Positions 1 through 12,290 of a stretch of 64,000 nucleotides of DNA are shown here, one piece after another. Every line of letters starts with the position of its first letter. The stretch's first letter is position 1. Position numbers and translations under genes: made by a program. The notes beneath the pieces are model-generated. The model ran no database searches. It was given only the letters and a program-made list of their open reading frames with translations, and was not told where the DNA came from. Source of the stretch: Prunus persica (taxonomy: Eukaryota; Streptophyta; Magnoliopsida; Rosales; Rosaceae); contig NC_034009.1 in the NCBI RefSeq assembly GCF_000346465.2, positions 2,027,395-2,091,394 on the forward strand, given 5' to 3'.

Positions 1-400
1 TCCAAGAAAATTAATTTTCAGGTTATTTATTTTTCCAGGTGTGTACAATAATTTACAATAATTTACAATAATTTACCTATCTTTTAAAGTAACTATTTTT
101 TAGGTACCTATATTTTCCAGATAAATTAATTTTCAGTTTATTTAGTTTTTGGTAAATTATTTTCACAGACATGTACAATAATTTACCTATCTTTGTGGGT
201 AAAGTATTTTTTAAGTACCTATATTTTACAGGTAAATTAATTTTCGGGTTATTTATTTTTTAGGTGAACTAATTTTCAGGTTATTTATCTTTTTGGTAAA
301 TTATTTTCCAAGCATGTGCAATAATTTACCTATCTTTTTAGGTAAATTATTTTTCAGATAATGTACCTACAAAATTTAATATCTATTTCATGCATATTCT
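1..400. repeat. Degenerate AT-rich direct repeat
   Basis: The first 400 bases consist of imperfect copies of a unit of roughly 110-140 bp. It recurs around 67, 173 and 316 with the shared core acaataatttacctatctt, followed by a TAGGTACCTATATTTT-like block and then AATTAATTTTCAGGTTATTT. The copies are too diverged for a precise period. No coding potential is visible. It may be the edge of a larger satellite-like or LTR-derived block lying left of the window. Confidence 0.5.
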
Positions 401-2574
401 ACCTTGTTCTAACATTAACTCCTTTTTTTTTTCAAGTAAATAATTTACCTCAATTTAACGGATCTGGATCCTTCACTTGAATTTTCTCTGTCATGATTTA
501 CTTGACTTTTGCTCTCAACATAGTACCTTATTTAAATTTCATCCAAGGGGCTTGACAGTTCACATATTTTCATTTTTGGACCACACTACAAATATTTTTT
601 TGGTCAATGGTCCAGGGTGCAATTAGTCTTTCCCGTTACAGGCATGTGCAGCACGAGGGAGCAAAATCGAACAACCACATCATTTTATAGTTACCCTTTT
701 CTAATCTATGTCTCCTTTTTCAACGCATAGTCTCTCTCTCGATTTCTCTCTGTTTTCCCCTTTCCTTTATTTTATTTTCCATTTTTAAATTAACGCTTCT
801 TCAATCCTTTCTTATCTTCAAGAGCTTTGTCCTTTATTTATTACCAAAAAACAAAGAGCTTTGTCATGTACGATTTAGGCTGTGCTTTCTGGAATCTATA
901 CTGCTTTTTGGCAATGCCTATTACGATTTAGCAGCTTTGGCAGAAGATGACAGCCAAAACATCAAATGCGTGACTCACTAAAGACTGTCAAAATCTACAG
1001 TCTATTTTTTGGACACAAACTGATTTCATTAGGAGCCCCAAAATAGGTGTAGAAAGACACAGTACAGTCAGTCATAAAGAGAGACAATAAGACCATAATG
1101 ACCGAGACAGAACCACTAGACCTCCACCGCCTTAGCACCAAATACCAATCGGAGTTGCTGCATGAGCAGCTCGATTCTTCTCACGAGGGATCCAACTCCA
1201 CTCAAGATTGTTGAAAAAAAGCACTTGCTCTTCTAATCTCCAGGATCAAAGGGAAAATTGTCCAGATTCTATTCACATCACCACCCTTGACCCCATCATA
1301 CAGTATACTTTATGTGTACGTAATTTGCGCCATAATATTTTAAACTATCTTTAAGTTCTGATCCTATGAACTTGTGTTTGAAAAACAAATCTCCCTATGA
1401 TTTGGAAAGTAAAACCCAATATTTTATTCATGGTGATTAAAGATCCGTAATGGTATCTAATTTGTTCCAACTGTTGTTATTTTCACAATCTAACAGTTTC
1501 GCAAACGTCAGAGACGTTTTATGATAAAAAAAAACCTTCAAAAAATTTAAGATAAATTTACCTATTTGTAAAATAACTTAATCATCTCTATATCTCAACT
1601 ACTAATGGTTAACAAAGAGAATTTTCTTGAATTAATAATTAAATGGTATTTTAAGAATAATGATGTGCGGACAAAATAAATTATGTTATTTTAAATTTAC
1701 ATGATGAGTGATAAGATAAAATGTATGAAGAAAATAAAAAGAGATGAAAATAGCAGGACTCCTTGTTCAAATTAATCAAAGTAAAAGTAGAAAAAGACGT
1801 GTAACCTAAAGAGTTGAACATGGACGACAAATGAATTAATGAGAACAAAACATACACATCCCCCAAGTAGAAAAATAACATGGAAAAGAAAGCACCACAA
1901 GTGGAACAACTTTATAGAAAACCAAAAATATCTAAAGCACAGTAACTAATTATAATGATCCAAATATTTTTTTTTTTTTTCCGAAAGATGATCCAAATAA
2001 ATGGACAAGTAAAGAAAGTACAATTTTCATTAAACTAAGAAATTTTTTTAAAAAAAGAAAAAAAGAAAAAAAAAAGAAGTTAAAAAGTCATTGTAGGTGC
2101 TGCATATTGCACTTTTGTTCAGTCTAGAAAATGCACTTTAGATGTTCGACGAAAAGCCTAAATAAAATCTGTGTTGCGTTGCGCTGCTATGTGTAGTGAG
2201 CCTATTTTTTTTATAAAAAAAAATCCCAGCCAAAAGAATGTTGTTTTAGACCAGAATTTAAATAAATTAAAAAATAAAATAAAATAAAAAAAGGAAACCT
2301 GGGCTGCTATTTCGTGGGCTTTAACCTATTTATATTTAGGGCCTACATATAAAAGAACATAAAGACTTTTGACTCTAGGGCTTTTAACAACAAAACTTTC
2401 TTCTTATTCTACAACAATTGTAGGTTATTTGTAATGCTATTTTTTTTTTCTATGACTTATGAATGATATTGGTATTGTTTAAATTATAAAGATATTTGAT
2501 TGTTAATTTTTATATATAGAGCTTTTAGTCTTTCAAAATTACATATCCACTAAAAAATTTATAGATCCCCCAAG
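401..2574. other. Intergenic, no gene seen
   Basis: No supported gene. The stretch 640-1000 shares short collinear blocks with 4430-5700 upstream of SEO-A. Examples are a GGCATG-GC-CACGAGGG block (about 643 and 4433), TATCTTCAAGAG (about 813 and 5409) and GGCAATGC-TATTA-GAT (about 909 and 5459). This suggests an old duplicated promoter-side region belonging to the SEO relic at 2575. The rest is AT-rich with homopolymer runs. Confidence 0.4.
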
Positions 2575-2790
2575 TAAGTGAGTCAACCGTGGTGGTGAGT
2601 GGCCATGGATCCACAATGTTGAAAGTACTCGACGACTTCAACGCATAGAAGAACTTGAGGGAAAGGAATTCAAGTGCACATTCCAAGTGCTGCTGGAGTG
2701 GAGAGGTCCATGAGACCCTGAAAATGCCCCGTCTGTCCACGCACCATGGAGAAATACGAATGTGATGCCCACCAAAGTGTGTATCTTTAC
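2575..2790 (+). pseudogene. Relic of SEO last exon
   Basis: About 215 bp match the last exon of SEO-A on the same strand. In one frame the translation begins STVVVSGHGSTMLKVLDDFN, against STVVVSGHGFTILKVLDDFD in SEO-A. An in-frame stop follows (TGG to TAG), then a deletion, and in shifted frame a block equivalent to the SEO-A segment around PETMKCPECPRTMET. No other SEO exons are visible nearby. This is a dead fragment of a former SEO gene upstream of SEO-A. The matching motif is visible in the sequence; its origin as a tandem copy is inferred. Confidence 0.75.
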
Positions 2791-3295
2791 GTTCATATAA
2801 ATAAAAAATAATGAATGTATAATAAATAAATAAAAGGGATGCACTAAACTTTTTCGTCATCGACTATATATGTTTTCCTAGATTTTATTTTAAGCCCCTT
2901 GAGTTTCAATACTAATGTTAAGCACGCACACCATGAGAATCCCTTCCATAGGTACATCCAAAAAAGTTGGAACCTTTTTCTTTTCTCAAATTACTCACTT
3001 GTTTTGTTCCCCGTACTTGCTTATTATTGTTAGACCCAAAAACGAAAAACCATGCCGTGTGTGTGAAGATTGCTACGTTTTCAGTTGTTGTCACGAGAGT
3101 GGCTCCCATGGCAATAGCAACTTTTATCTTCCATTCAACTGAAAAAAAAACATCTTACGGGTTCGTTGGCATACCAGTTGTGCAGGGACTTGGATTGGAT
3201 CCGCAAAGTCTTATCCTATCTGCTATGCGGTTTAATTATAACCAGACATTTTTGTTTTCTTTATATATAATTTTGTGTTCTTAATCTTTTTCATA

Positions 3296-3535
3296 CACTA
3301 TAAAAAAAAGTGACAATAGTTACCATTTTGTCACCAATTTTGGTGACTATTGTGGGGTTACTAAAGGCTTTAGTCACATTTTTTTTTACTTTTTTAGTGA
3401 CTAAAAAAGCTTTTAGTCACATTTTTTGCTTTTTTTAGTGACTAAAACCTTTAGTAACCCCCACAACAGTCACCAAAGTTGATGACAAAATAGTAACTGT
3501 TGCCACTTTTTTTTTATTTTTTATTTTTTATAGTG
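3296..3535. mobile_element. CACTA-type foldback MITE
   Basis: A 240-bp palindromic element starts CACTATAAAAAA and ends TTTTATAGTG, flanked by a 3-bp direct repeat ATA (3293-3295 and 3536-3538). The two arms share GTGACAATAGTTACCATTTTG-like and GGTTACTAAAGGCTTTAGTCAC-like blocks in inverted order, so the element can fold along nearly its whole length. CACTA termini with a 3-bp target duplication are the hallmark of this superfamily. It has no coding capacity. The flanks at about 3186-3245 and 3640-3690 are themselves similar to each other. Confidence 0.8.
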
Positions 3536-3538
3536 ATA

Positions 3539-6378
3539 TACATGTTTTCTTTTATAAAAAATATTTAGGACAAATACTCTTAATCATTAGAACTATAATA
3601 AATTCCTTGTCGTTCAATAGGTGTTTATCTACGTTCATAAATTGGATCCCCAAAGTCTCATCCAATCTATGTGGTTTAATTGAAAACAATACTACATTAA
3701 TTTCTCATCTAATTAGAAAAGACATGAAAATTGGTTTTTTCATGAATTCCTTTATGGTGAACCGAAATTCTGGTCAGAAAGCTAGAGAGATTTTTGTGGT
3801 TGTGACTTTGTTTATGAGAATGTCTCTGTCCGGTGTCACGCCATGACCTAAATCTCTCTTCTTGGTTTTGCAGCACGTGATCAGTTGAACAGTGGCATTG
3901 ATCATCCAACTTTCAACATACATCTTATTTCATATTTTTTTGTTAACTTTTTTCATTAATTTGATTCCATTTCCATTCATCCTTTTTATGGTTGAAGTTT
4001 TTTTAAATTTATCTACAGGCCTAGCTGGTACAATATAGTTAGGTAGGGCTTCGACTATCGAGTCTAGAATTGTTATGATGTTGCTGGATAGTAGTGTGGT
4101 AGGGTCTCTATGTTTTATGTATATCTTTTTTCATGGAACCGTTATCGTCTGATAAATCATAAATTCATGAAGTAAAACGAGTGTCTAATAATTGATTATG
4201 GACGAAAAAAGCTATATCAAATTAAAATTACTTGTATGATGACTGATAATGTCTAGAGGAAATCGAATATGCCAATTTAAAATTATAATAAATAAATATA
4301 AATAAACTTTTAATTATGCATTCTCCATGTTAATTAATCTTTTAATTAAGCAGCTATGGGTTCATGGTTTTGAGAGCAAACTTCAAAATCTGTAAAGCTC
4401 ATTTACCTAAACCCTAAACCCTTTTTAGAGAGGCATGAGCAACACGAGGGTTGATCTACTTTGCACATGTGGATGAAATTGAATTACCATAATTGCTTTT
4501 CTTTAGATTTTTCCACTCCATGTCGCTTTTTTAAAAGCAAAAGGTCCCCTCCCTCTCTAGAGAGAGATCTCTCTCCTTTTTTTTAATTTTTTTTTATAAA
4601 TAATTTTTTTTTTAAATTGTCTAATTTGTGATTTCCAAACAAATTTATTATGTTGAGAGAACGAATGTTAAAAATTTATTATTTGTCTCGCCCAATTGAT
4701 TTTGGATGCCCCTATTTATTATGTATATGAAATATTAGATGCTACGTAGTACTTATTTAACTGAAGAGTGATCCATCATCTCAATTAAAAGACCTTGTTA
4801 TCACTTAGAGCATCTACAATTATGTTTTTTATTTTTTAAATTAAAATTGAGTTAAAAACACATAAAAATTATTTTTAGCATTTTTAAAAAAATTTGAACT
4901 CCGATCATACTCCCTAGTTTAGGGAGTCCTAAATACTATAATTATTTTTAAATTCAATAGAATTGGTCAATCACTATATAAAAAAATAAAATAATATTTA
5001 TTAAAATTTTAAAATATGCCTAAAACAAAGCAGCATTAAATTATAGGGAGACACTATGAGTCCTTTCTCACTCCTCATATTTTAAGAGGTGTATAAAAAG
5101 CATGATTGAAGTATTTTTCCAATTTCTTAGTAAAATTTGTCTAAAAAGGCGATTTAGGGAGCCCATTGTGAATGCTCTTATATAAAACATAATTTTTGTA
5201 TTAGATTATTTATAATCAACAAAAAATTAATTGGAATAAACCAAAAAAAAATGATGAGTTGAGTTTTGAGGTGAAGAATGTCTTCCCATGTGCTTCCAAG
5301 TTTTACATCATCTCTTTGGTCTTCACTCAGCAAATTATTGCCCTGCTTTGCTTTCTGTTATGTTCGAAATTAGTCTTTCGTCCAAAAAAAAAAAAAAAAT
5401 GTTCGAAATAAGTCTCTATCTTCAAGAGTATTATCCTTTGGAATCTACTTTTAGCCTAGGCAATGCTTATTATGATATGACTATTTATAGACCACTTTAT
5501 CAATTTTTTAAATATTAGTGGAGTCCACCAATATAATTGATTCGGCATTTATTAAAGAGTTGTTACACAATGTGATTTATAAATGTGATATTCTTAGCAT
5601 TTTTTCATATTATAATACTTATCAGGTTTGGTAGAAGATGGTCCCATTCACATTGACATTTGTGGCATTCGTGACACTTGGTAAATCAAACTATGTAAAC
5701 ATCACATGTGAATCACTAAATAAAATTATCATTATCTACGCGTTCACGTTTTTAACTTTATCTAAATAAAAGTAGACAAATGTTGATATATTTGCATCCA
5801 AGAGAGTGATCCACACACCCACATGCTTTTCACATATCCAACAGAGACTTAAAACAGAAGCAAAACAACTAAAAGAATTAAAGGGGAGAAGCTCAGCATG
5901 TTCATGTGACCTCATTGTAGGGCAGCAGTTCCTTCCTCAACAGAGACCAAGAAAGGGGCACCTTTTTTTTTTTCTTTTTTCTTTGAGAAACTTGAAGAAT
6001 TTACTTCTTAATTGCAAACAAGGATGCTCTTCAATATAATACAAAGTGACTTTCTGGAGGACGCCAAAAAAAGGGTATTTTGTCATTCAGAATATGATGA
6101 AATTATAAGCGTGTTTAGCCAACTTTCAAACAGGAAAGATCCAAGTATCCTTTCTGCAAAACAAATAAAATAAAAAGGTTAACAAGACATAAACCTAGCT
6201 GATAATTTATTTCTTCATTGTAATATGCATAAAAAGTATGGAAGACAATATTGCATCTCATCAATCTAGATGCTTCTACAGGTCCTTGTTGGGAAATATC
6301 TCAATCCAAATTCTACACGTGGAAATATTTTATTGAGCTGGACCACACTTATATGCTACCGTCCAAAGTAAACATGGC
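3539..6378. other. Intergenic upstream of SEO-A
   Basis: No supported gene; the open frames here are short and lack recognisable motifs. It contains the 3640-3690 repeat of sequence on the left side of the CACTA MITE, AT-rich low-complexity DNA, and the 4430-5700 blocks that resemble 640-1000. The last few hundred bases are presumably the promoter of SEO-A. Confidence 0.4.
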
Positions 6379-6387
6379 TATAAATAG
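6379..6387 (+). promoter_or_regulatory. TATA box of SEO-A
   Basis: TATAAATAG lies 127 bp upstream of the SEO-A start codon, a normal plant spacing for a TATA box plus a short 5' UTR. The same ggcTATAAATAg context recurs upstream of SEO-C at 26708, which supports it being a conserved core promoter of the family. Confidence 0.7.
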
Positions 6388-6513
6388 AGGCACTGGGAAG
6401 CACTAAACTGCACAGCCATCGGTTCATATAAGCCATAAACCATCTTTCTGTTTTCTTCTACCATTAAGCCTTTTTCCAAGAGTTGTTAAACCTGTAAGCC
6501 ATTTCCATTCACC

Positions 6514-9500
6514 ATGCTAGGCATAGCACAAAATGCGGTGAGCAAGGTGACCTCAGCAGTCACCAACACTGCTCACCACATTGAGGGTGAGCTGAGTCTC
6601 TTTACCATGTCTGACAACAAAATTTTGGAGCTCATTTATGCAACCCATGTTCATGAGGATGACTCGTTCGACGTTGACTCTCTTTTCTTGGTCACTGAAA
6701 ACATCATCAAGCGTTCAACTCAGATCGTTGATAGCATTGTGCAGGTATGCTGCTACTCGTCTTGTCTTGTATTTTTTTTTTTTTAATAATCTTTTCTATT
6801 AAGAGGGGCGATAGCATACTAAACTTACACACACTACACGGATGGTAGGACTCGAACCTAAGACTTTGCCTGAAGGAATAAATACTTCATACCACTACAC
6901 TAGTGAGTCCTTTGCGTCTTGTATTTTTATTATAAGAGAAATACTAGCTATTTCCATTTTCAACATTTAAGTAAATGTCTTTATCTTTTTACTTTAATTT
7001 ATTTTTATATTACTCCATTTACTTAAGTTTACAATGTAAATAAGAAAGTATCCCCCATTTAGATTCAAATAAAAATACTAGAAAATCAAATTCCTACCAA
7101 ATCAAAATATGAAAAATCGGTTTTAGTGCAAAATACGATTTAGGCTAAAAATAATGGCTCATTAAGTCAATATATACTTCATACTAAAATCCCATAAAAT
7201 CAAGTTTTCTTATTTGATGTGTAAGGAATAAAAGCCGTAAAAAATTATCTTGAGAAAATGATTATTCTGAAAATCTATTTTTCATACTTAATCAATTTTA
7301 CACATCCGTTAAAAAATTTCTGGGTCTGCCACTGACTACAATCATTAAGACACGTGTTGGTATCTAGGGCCATAGCTTGCATTCGTCTTAGTGGTGATGT
7401 TGATTTATTTTTATTTCTTACAAGTACTTTGATTTTCATATGGTTGAGTTATGAGTTGGCGTTGTCCTACTTTAATGGCACGAGAAGAAATGAGGATTGG
7501 ACAATTTCTTTAAATACAGGACAAGTAAATGGGACAATTAAGTCGTTTGAGGCACCAATCTTATTGGGGTCCCGGTCCCCAACATGACAGCTTCTTTTGT
7601 AGTTGTTTCTGAAAGTTGAGTAATCGCACCAAATTTAACCCAAAGTCACCCTAATCATCATGCTACATTATTGCATGGTCCACCCATGTAATTTGGTTTT
7701 CTAAACTAATAGCTTTTTGGTCTTCAAGAGAAGGGGAATGGGGTCCACATTTTTGCAATGCCAGGAAACACAACCAAAAAAAAAAAAAAGCAAAGATTAA
7801 TTTTCTTTTTTCTTTTCTCTGAGGTCAGAATATTTTATACTGTTTTGGGAAACTATTTTGACAGAAATGTCTCTTAACTTTTTCTTCAAGAAATTTTTTT
7901 TTTTCTTTTCTCTCAAGTGGGATATGGAGAATATTGTCAAAATTTTATTTTGGGACTTCAAAATAAAAACTGTGTCAGACAGAACCATTTGTAAATGCTC
8001 TATCTCATATCTATATACAAACTTATTTCCCAAACAAAATGAGTTCAGTTTTAGTGCCTGAATGTAGATATTATTGAGCTGGACAACTTGGTTTGACTAT
8101 CGCTTGAAGTTTAGACCATCGCTTGTACTAAAAAAAATTAGATATGATTTACCTGAATAATTTGTGGATAATATGATCAGCCTCTCCAGTCTCCGTTAGT
8201 GTCAATTTAATTTTAAAAGTAACCTGATTATATTGTTAGAAGAATTAGAAGTAATCTGGACTTATCACTTTGTTGAGCTTTTTGAGTGTTAGAACACTGC
8301 CATTGTTGATTACTTGTGAATTTGTTGCAGGGCACCCAAGTTCACGTTGACACCATAGATGAGAAGCCCCCCAAAGCCAGCTTCAGCTCCCCATTGTGCA
8401 CTCTTAAGTCCATTGGCTGCGAGGTCATTAAATATCACATAGCCTAGTAATTAATTCTTAATTCTCATTTTTTTAACTTTTCCGCATAATTCCTATAACT
8501 AATCTGCTATATTTGTTAATTCAGATGTCATGCAAGCCTCCAGGTGAAGAGATTTCCCACAAATCAACACTAGCAATACTTAACAAGGTTTCAAACTATT
8601 CATGGGAATCCAAGGCAGTGCTGGCCCTTGCAGCCTTTGCTTTGGAATATGGAGAGTTCTGGCTGCTTGCCAAGATTCATCAATCTGACCTCCTTGCCAA
8701 GTCTGTGGCAATCCTTAAGAGAGTGCCGGTGCTTCTGAAGCCTGCGGATCTCCAGAAGCGCAGGCAAGCGGTTGTGGAGCTCAACGTTCTGATCAAGACC
8801 ACATTGCAAGTGATTGAGTGTATCTTTGAGCTGGAGAAGCTTTCTACTTATGATCCAAAGGATGTGCCAGCACTGGCAATTGCAATGGATCATATCCCTG
8901 TGGATGTCTATTGGTCTATCATAACTATTGTAGCTTGTGCCACTAAGATCACCCTTCTCACTAGTGATGAGTAAGTTCATGTCTATACAAGTTATAGTCT
9001 TTGTTTAAGGAACTCGTATTGGTACTCCAAAAAGATCATCCTGCACTCCCCATTTTTAAAACACAAGAAAGAAATTGCCCTTGGAGAAGTGCAAGATGAG
9101 TTCCTTGAACAATATGCAAGAGATTTTATTGGTACCACTTTATGTATATGACTTTGGTTTACTTTGGTGCAGGGAGAAACACTATGACCTGTCCCAATTT
9201 GCTCAAAAAATCCACTACATCCTTAACAAGCTTAAGATACAATTGTTGATCTGCAAAAAACAAATTGGTGGGTATTAGTTTATTTATATCACTCACTACT
9301 TGTATATGTTGCACTATATATTCGGCGTTGTTGAAGACTAAAGTCTGTTCTCTGTTTTCTGTTTGAAACAGAGGAGGCAGAGACCTATCGAAAGTTGAGG
9401 AAACTTTTTCAGACCCCTGCCGAAGTTATGGAGGTTTTCAAGGCCCTGATTTTCACCAAGGATACTGTGCAGCCAATCATTGATGGTTCTACTAACAAAA

Positions 9501-10762
9501 CGGTTTGCTCTCATAGCACATTTCTTATAAATTAATTTAACCATTGCTCTTTGTAGTTTGGCACTTAATTTTGCCATTGTGCCTAATTGTTGAAACAGGT
9601 TAACATTGATGTGCTGAGGAGGAAGTATGTGCTGTTGTTCATCTCCACCCTGGACATTTCTGATGATGACATTTCGATACTCAAACCGGTTTATGAGGGA
9701 ACAAAGAAAGAGGATAAGTATAAGATTGTGTGGATCCCCATTGTGGAGCATTGGACTGATGAGCTACGAAAGAAGTTCGAGCTCTTGCGGGCCAAGATGC
9801 CGTGGTACACGGTGCAGTATTTTGCACCTGTAGCCGGCATCAGGTTCATCAAGGAGGAGTGGCACTTCAAGGGTAAGCCTGCAGTGGTGGTGATGAACCC
9901 ACAGGGCAAGGTGGAAAACACCAATGCCCTCCACTTGATTCGGATTCATGGAATGAAGGCCTTTCCTTTCCACAAAGGGATAGAAGATAAAATCACAAAT
10001 GACAGAGAATGGATCACCCCCATTGTGAATGATATTCACCCAAGCATACAGACCTGGGTAATTAAATTAATTTTTACATCTGCATGCATTTTAACTCAAG
10101 TTTTACAATGTGCACAAATAAATTCATGGTTCGATTTAACTTGTAACATATTTGATTTGATCCATTGACAGATCAAAGAGGAGAAGTTCATTTTCTTCTA
10201 TGGAGGCAAAGACAATGACTGGATCCAGCAGTTCACAAAGAAAGCAACCATCATTGCAAATGATCCCTCCATAAAGGACTTAAAGATCAACATTGAGCTG
10301 TTCTGTGTTGGGAAGAGCCCCAAAGGAGGGGAAGACCTTGGCGTTCTTGGGCGCTTTTGGAACGGCATAGAGAGCTTGTTCTTCACCAATGTCAACAAGC
10401 AAACTGACACTGTGACCAAAGAAATCCAAAAGCTGCTTTCCTACAAAAACGAGAGTGGATGGGCCGTGCTTAGCAAAGGGTCTACCGTGGTGGTGAGCGG
10501 TCATGGCTTCACAATCTTGAAAGTGCTTGATGACTTCGACACATGGAAGACCTTCATAAAGGAAAAGGGATTTGAACTTGCGTTCAAAGCACACTATGAG
10601 AAGGTTATTCAGACAATGAAGCACTGCAGCCGCCTGGATATCCCAACTGTTGCTGGGAAGGTGCCTGAGACCATGAAATGCCCCGAGTGTCCTCGCACCA
10701 TGGAGACATATGTGAGCTACAAGTGTTGCCACACTGATGGTCCCATTAACGCACATCACTAA
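6514..10762 (+). CDS. SEO-A, sieve element occlusion protein
   Basis: Seven exons: 6514-6744, 8331-8423, 8525-8970, 9173-9267, 9372-9502, 9599-10057, 10172-10762. All introns are GT-AG, and the joined frame is open for 681 aa, a usual length for the family. SEO/SEOR proteins are phloem P-proteins that assemble into filaments in sieve elements and can plug sieve plates after wounding. Visible features: an N-terminal domain with SMSD/TMSD and YSWESKAVLALAAFALEYG motifs, a middle thioredoxin-like segment (exons 5-6, with KIVWIPIVEHW and PWYTVQYFAP), and a C-terminal domain ending in a cysteine cluster (C655, C658, C670, C671). It starts at the first ATG after the TATA box. Intron 1 (1.6 kb) holds a SINE. 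Naming relies on family knowledge; the residues are read from the sequence. Confidence 0.93.
6790..6912 (-). mobile_element. tRNA-derived SINE in SEO-A intron 1
   Basis: Read on the minus strand this starts near CACTAGTGTAGTGGTATGAA, carries a pol III B-box-like GGTTCGAGTCC (6848-6858) and ends near ATGCTATCGCCCCTCTT. The A-box-like TAGTGG to B-box spacing is tRNA-like. It sits inside the first intron, antisense to the gene, and does not touch the splice sites. Confidence 0.65.
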
Positions 10763-12159
10763 AGCTCTTGTTTCTGCTGAGTTTATGAGGGCATCAGATG
10801 CCATAGTAATACTATGAGAATAAGTATTATGCTTTCTTGTTTTGGTTTCTACAATAATCATGGGCAGTTCATTACTTTGGTTTGGTAATGTGATGTCCAA
10901 CAATGTGAGTATGAGTCTGAGTCTGAGTGTTGTGTGTGCATCCAGTATTGCAAATGTAATGTTCATCTTTGTTGTTGGATATTGTCATGTTATGTGATCG
11001 GCCACAACTTTTTCATCATCGCTATCATTTGTATTTTCCTCGAATCAGTAGCCGCTTCAAGATTTGTTGTTGCTTCATGTGCTCTAGGCATGGAGAAATG
11101 AATATTTTAGCATCAGAAGCCATTCGAAATGGTTGTTTCTCTTGAGACCATGATTTATATGATGCCAATAGGAAAAAAATTGGTAGTAGGTGACAAGACC
11201 ACTAAGACTAAAACCAAATGACTGTTGCAACAATTGTTCTAAAAGACCACTAGATGAGGATGAATAATGTCACATCCTATGGACCCGTCAAGTTATGCTC
11301 TCATACTCAACAAAATATTAACAAAGTTGAAGTCATCCAACTATCAATTCAGTATATCATGGCTAGTATTAAATAGGAGTTTCATGACATCAATATCACA
11401 AGCAAGTCTGGCCCAAAGCCTATGCGGTTTGCATGGATGCTAGAATGAGTTGTTATTGTGAGGGGTTATAATGAGAGGGTCCTTAATAACTATTCGATCT
11501 AGTGCAGAGTTATTATTGGACTGTTGGATTGAACCCCTCATTGTAACCCCTCAATATAGCCTCTCATTATTGAAGCTCCCGTGCGGTCTCTGCACTCATG
11601 ATCACATAGGGTCCAAACATTAAAGGCCTCTTAGAGATGAGTAAGTCCAGTAAATAAGAGAACAAAAAAGGTCTTTTCACAGGTATTTGGTTGATAGTTT
11701 GGGCTTTCTTCCTCTTTTCTATTACAAGGAGACTCCTTAAATTTTGTGAAAAAATAGGTCTATTTTGTTGAGTTATGTGAAGTCCCACACCAAATATTTA
11801 ATAAAATAAGTAAAAATAATGAATGATATCACGATTAATAACATCAAGACTTTTTGTATAACACTATACAAACGTCCAACTGTGCAAACGGTTACATTTG
11901 GGACATTATTGATGTTGGTAGTAGTTTTATTGGTTTTAGTTCAACTTTTTATTAGTACATAAAGGGGGCCTCGACCTTTTATTTTGCACAGGAACTCCTA
12001 ATTCCAACGCCCTTGATCGCAAGGTAGCCAGCCTATGGAGGTGAAACTGTGGCAACAATTTACTCGACACTTCTCATCTAAATTGAGGGAGGTACAGGTG
12101 GTTTAGTGTTTCCCAAATTGACTATTTCACAAGGAATGAGGAAACTTGAACTGAACTTC
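10763..12159. other. Intergenic, 3' of SEO-A
   Basis: This holds the SEO-A 3' UTR and spacer. Around 11455-11575 a short inverted pair (GAGGGGTTATAATGAGAGGG and CATTGTAACCCCTC) looks MITE-like but has no clear ends. No gene was recognised. Confidence 0.35.
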
Positions 12160-12290
12160 AACGAGTTCAAGCTCAGTGGAAAATGGTATTGACTTGCAAA
12201 CCAATGATCTCAGGTTCGAACCTCTATGACACGTTGATATTGTGTGTGTAAGATACCCTCTTTCTAAAACCCTAAGAGGCGCCGCACCAT
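12160..12290 (+). mobile_element. tRNA-derived SINE
   Basis: An A-box-like GCTCAGTGGAA (12171-12181) and a B box GGTTCGAACCT (12213-12223) are spaced as in a tRNA head, followed by a GTTGATATTGTGTGTGTAAG tail typical of plant SINEs. It lacks the clover-leaf of a real tRNA gene. The borders are approximate. Confidence 0.6.

Noticed and set aside
1..400. CRISPR-like or centromeric satellite array
   Set aside because: The repeats are too irregular and too few, the DNA is from a plant, and there are no regular spacers.
2525..2860. 111-codon minus-strand frame
   Set aside because: It is antisense to the SEO relic, whose similarity lies on the plus strand.
10280..10966. 228-codon open frame on the minus strand
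   Set aside because: It lies opposite the last exon of SEO-A and has no motif of its own; it is a mirror of the real exon.
12171..12240. tRNA gene suggested by A- and B-box-like strings
   Set aside because: No acceptor or anticodon stems can be formed; the tail is that of a SINE.
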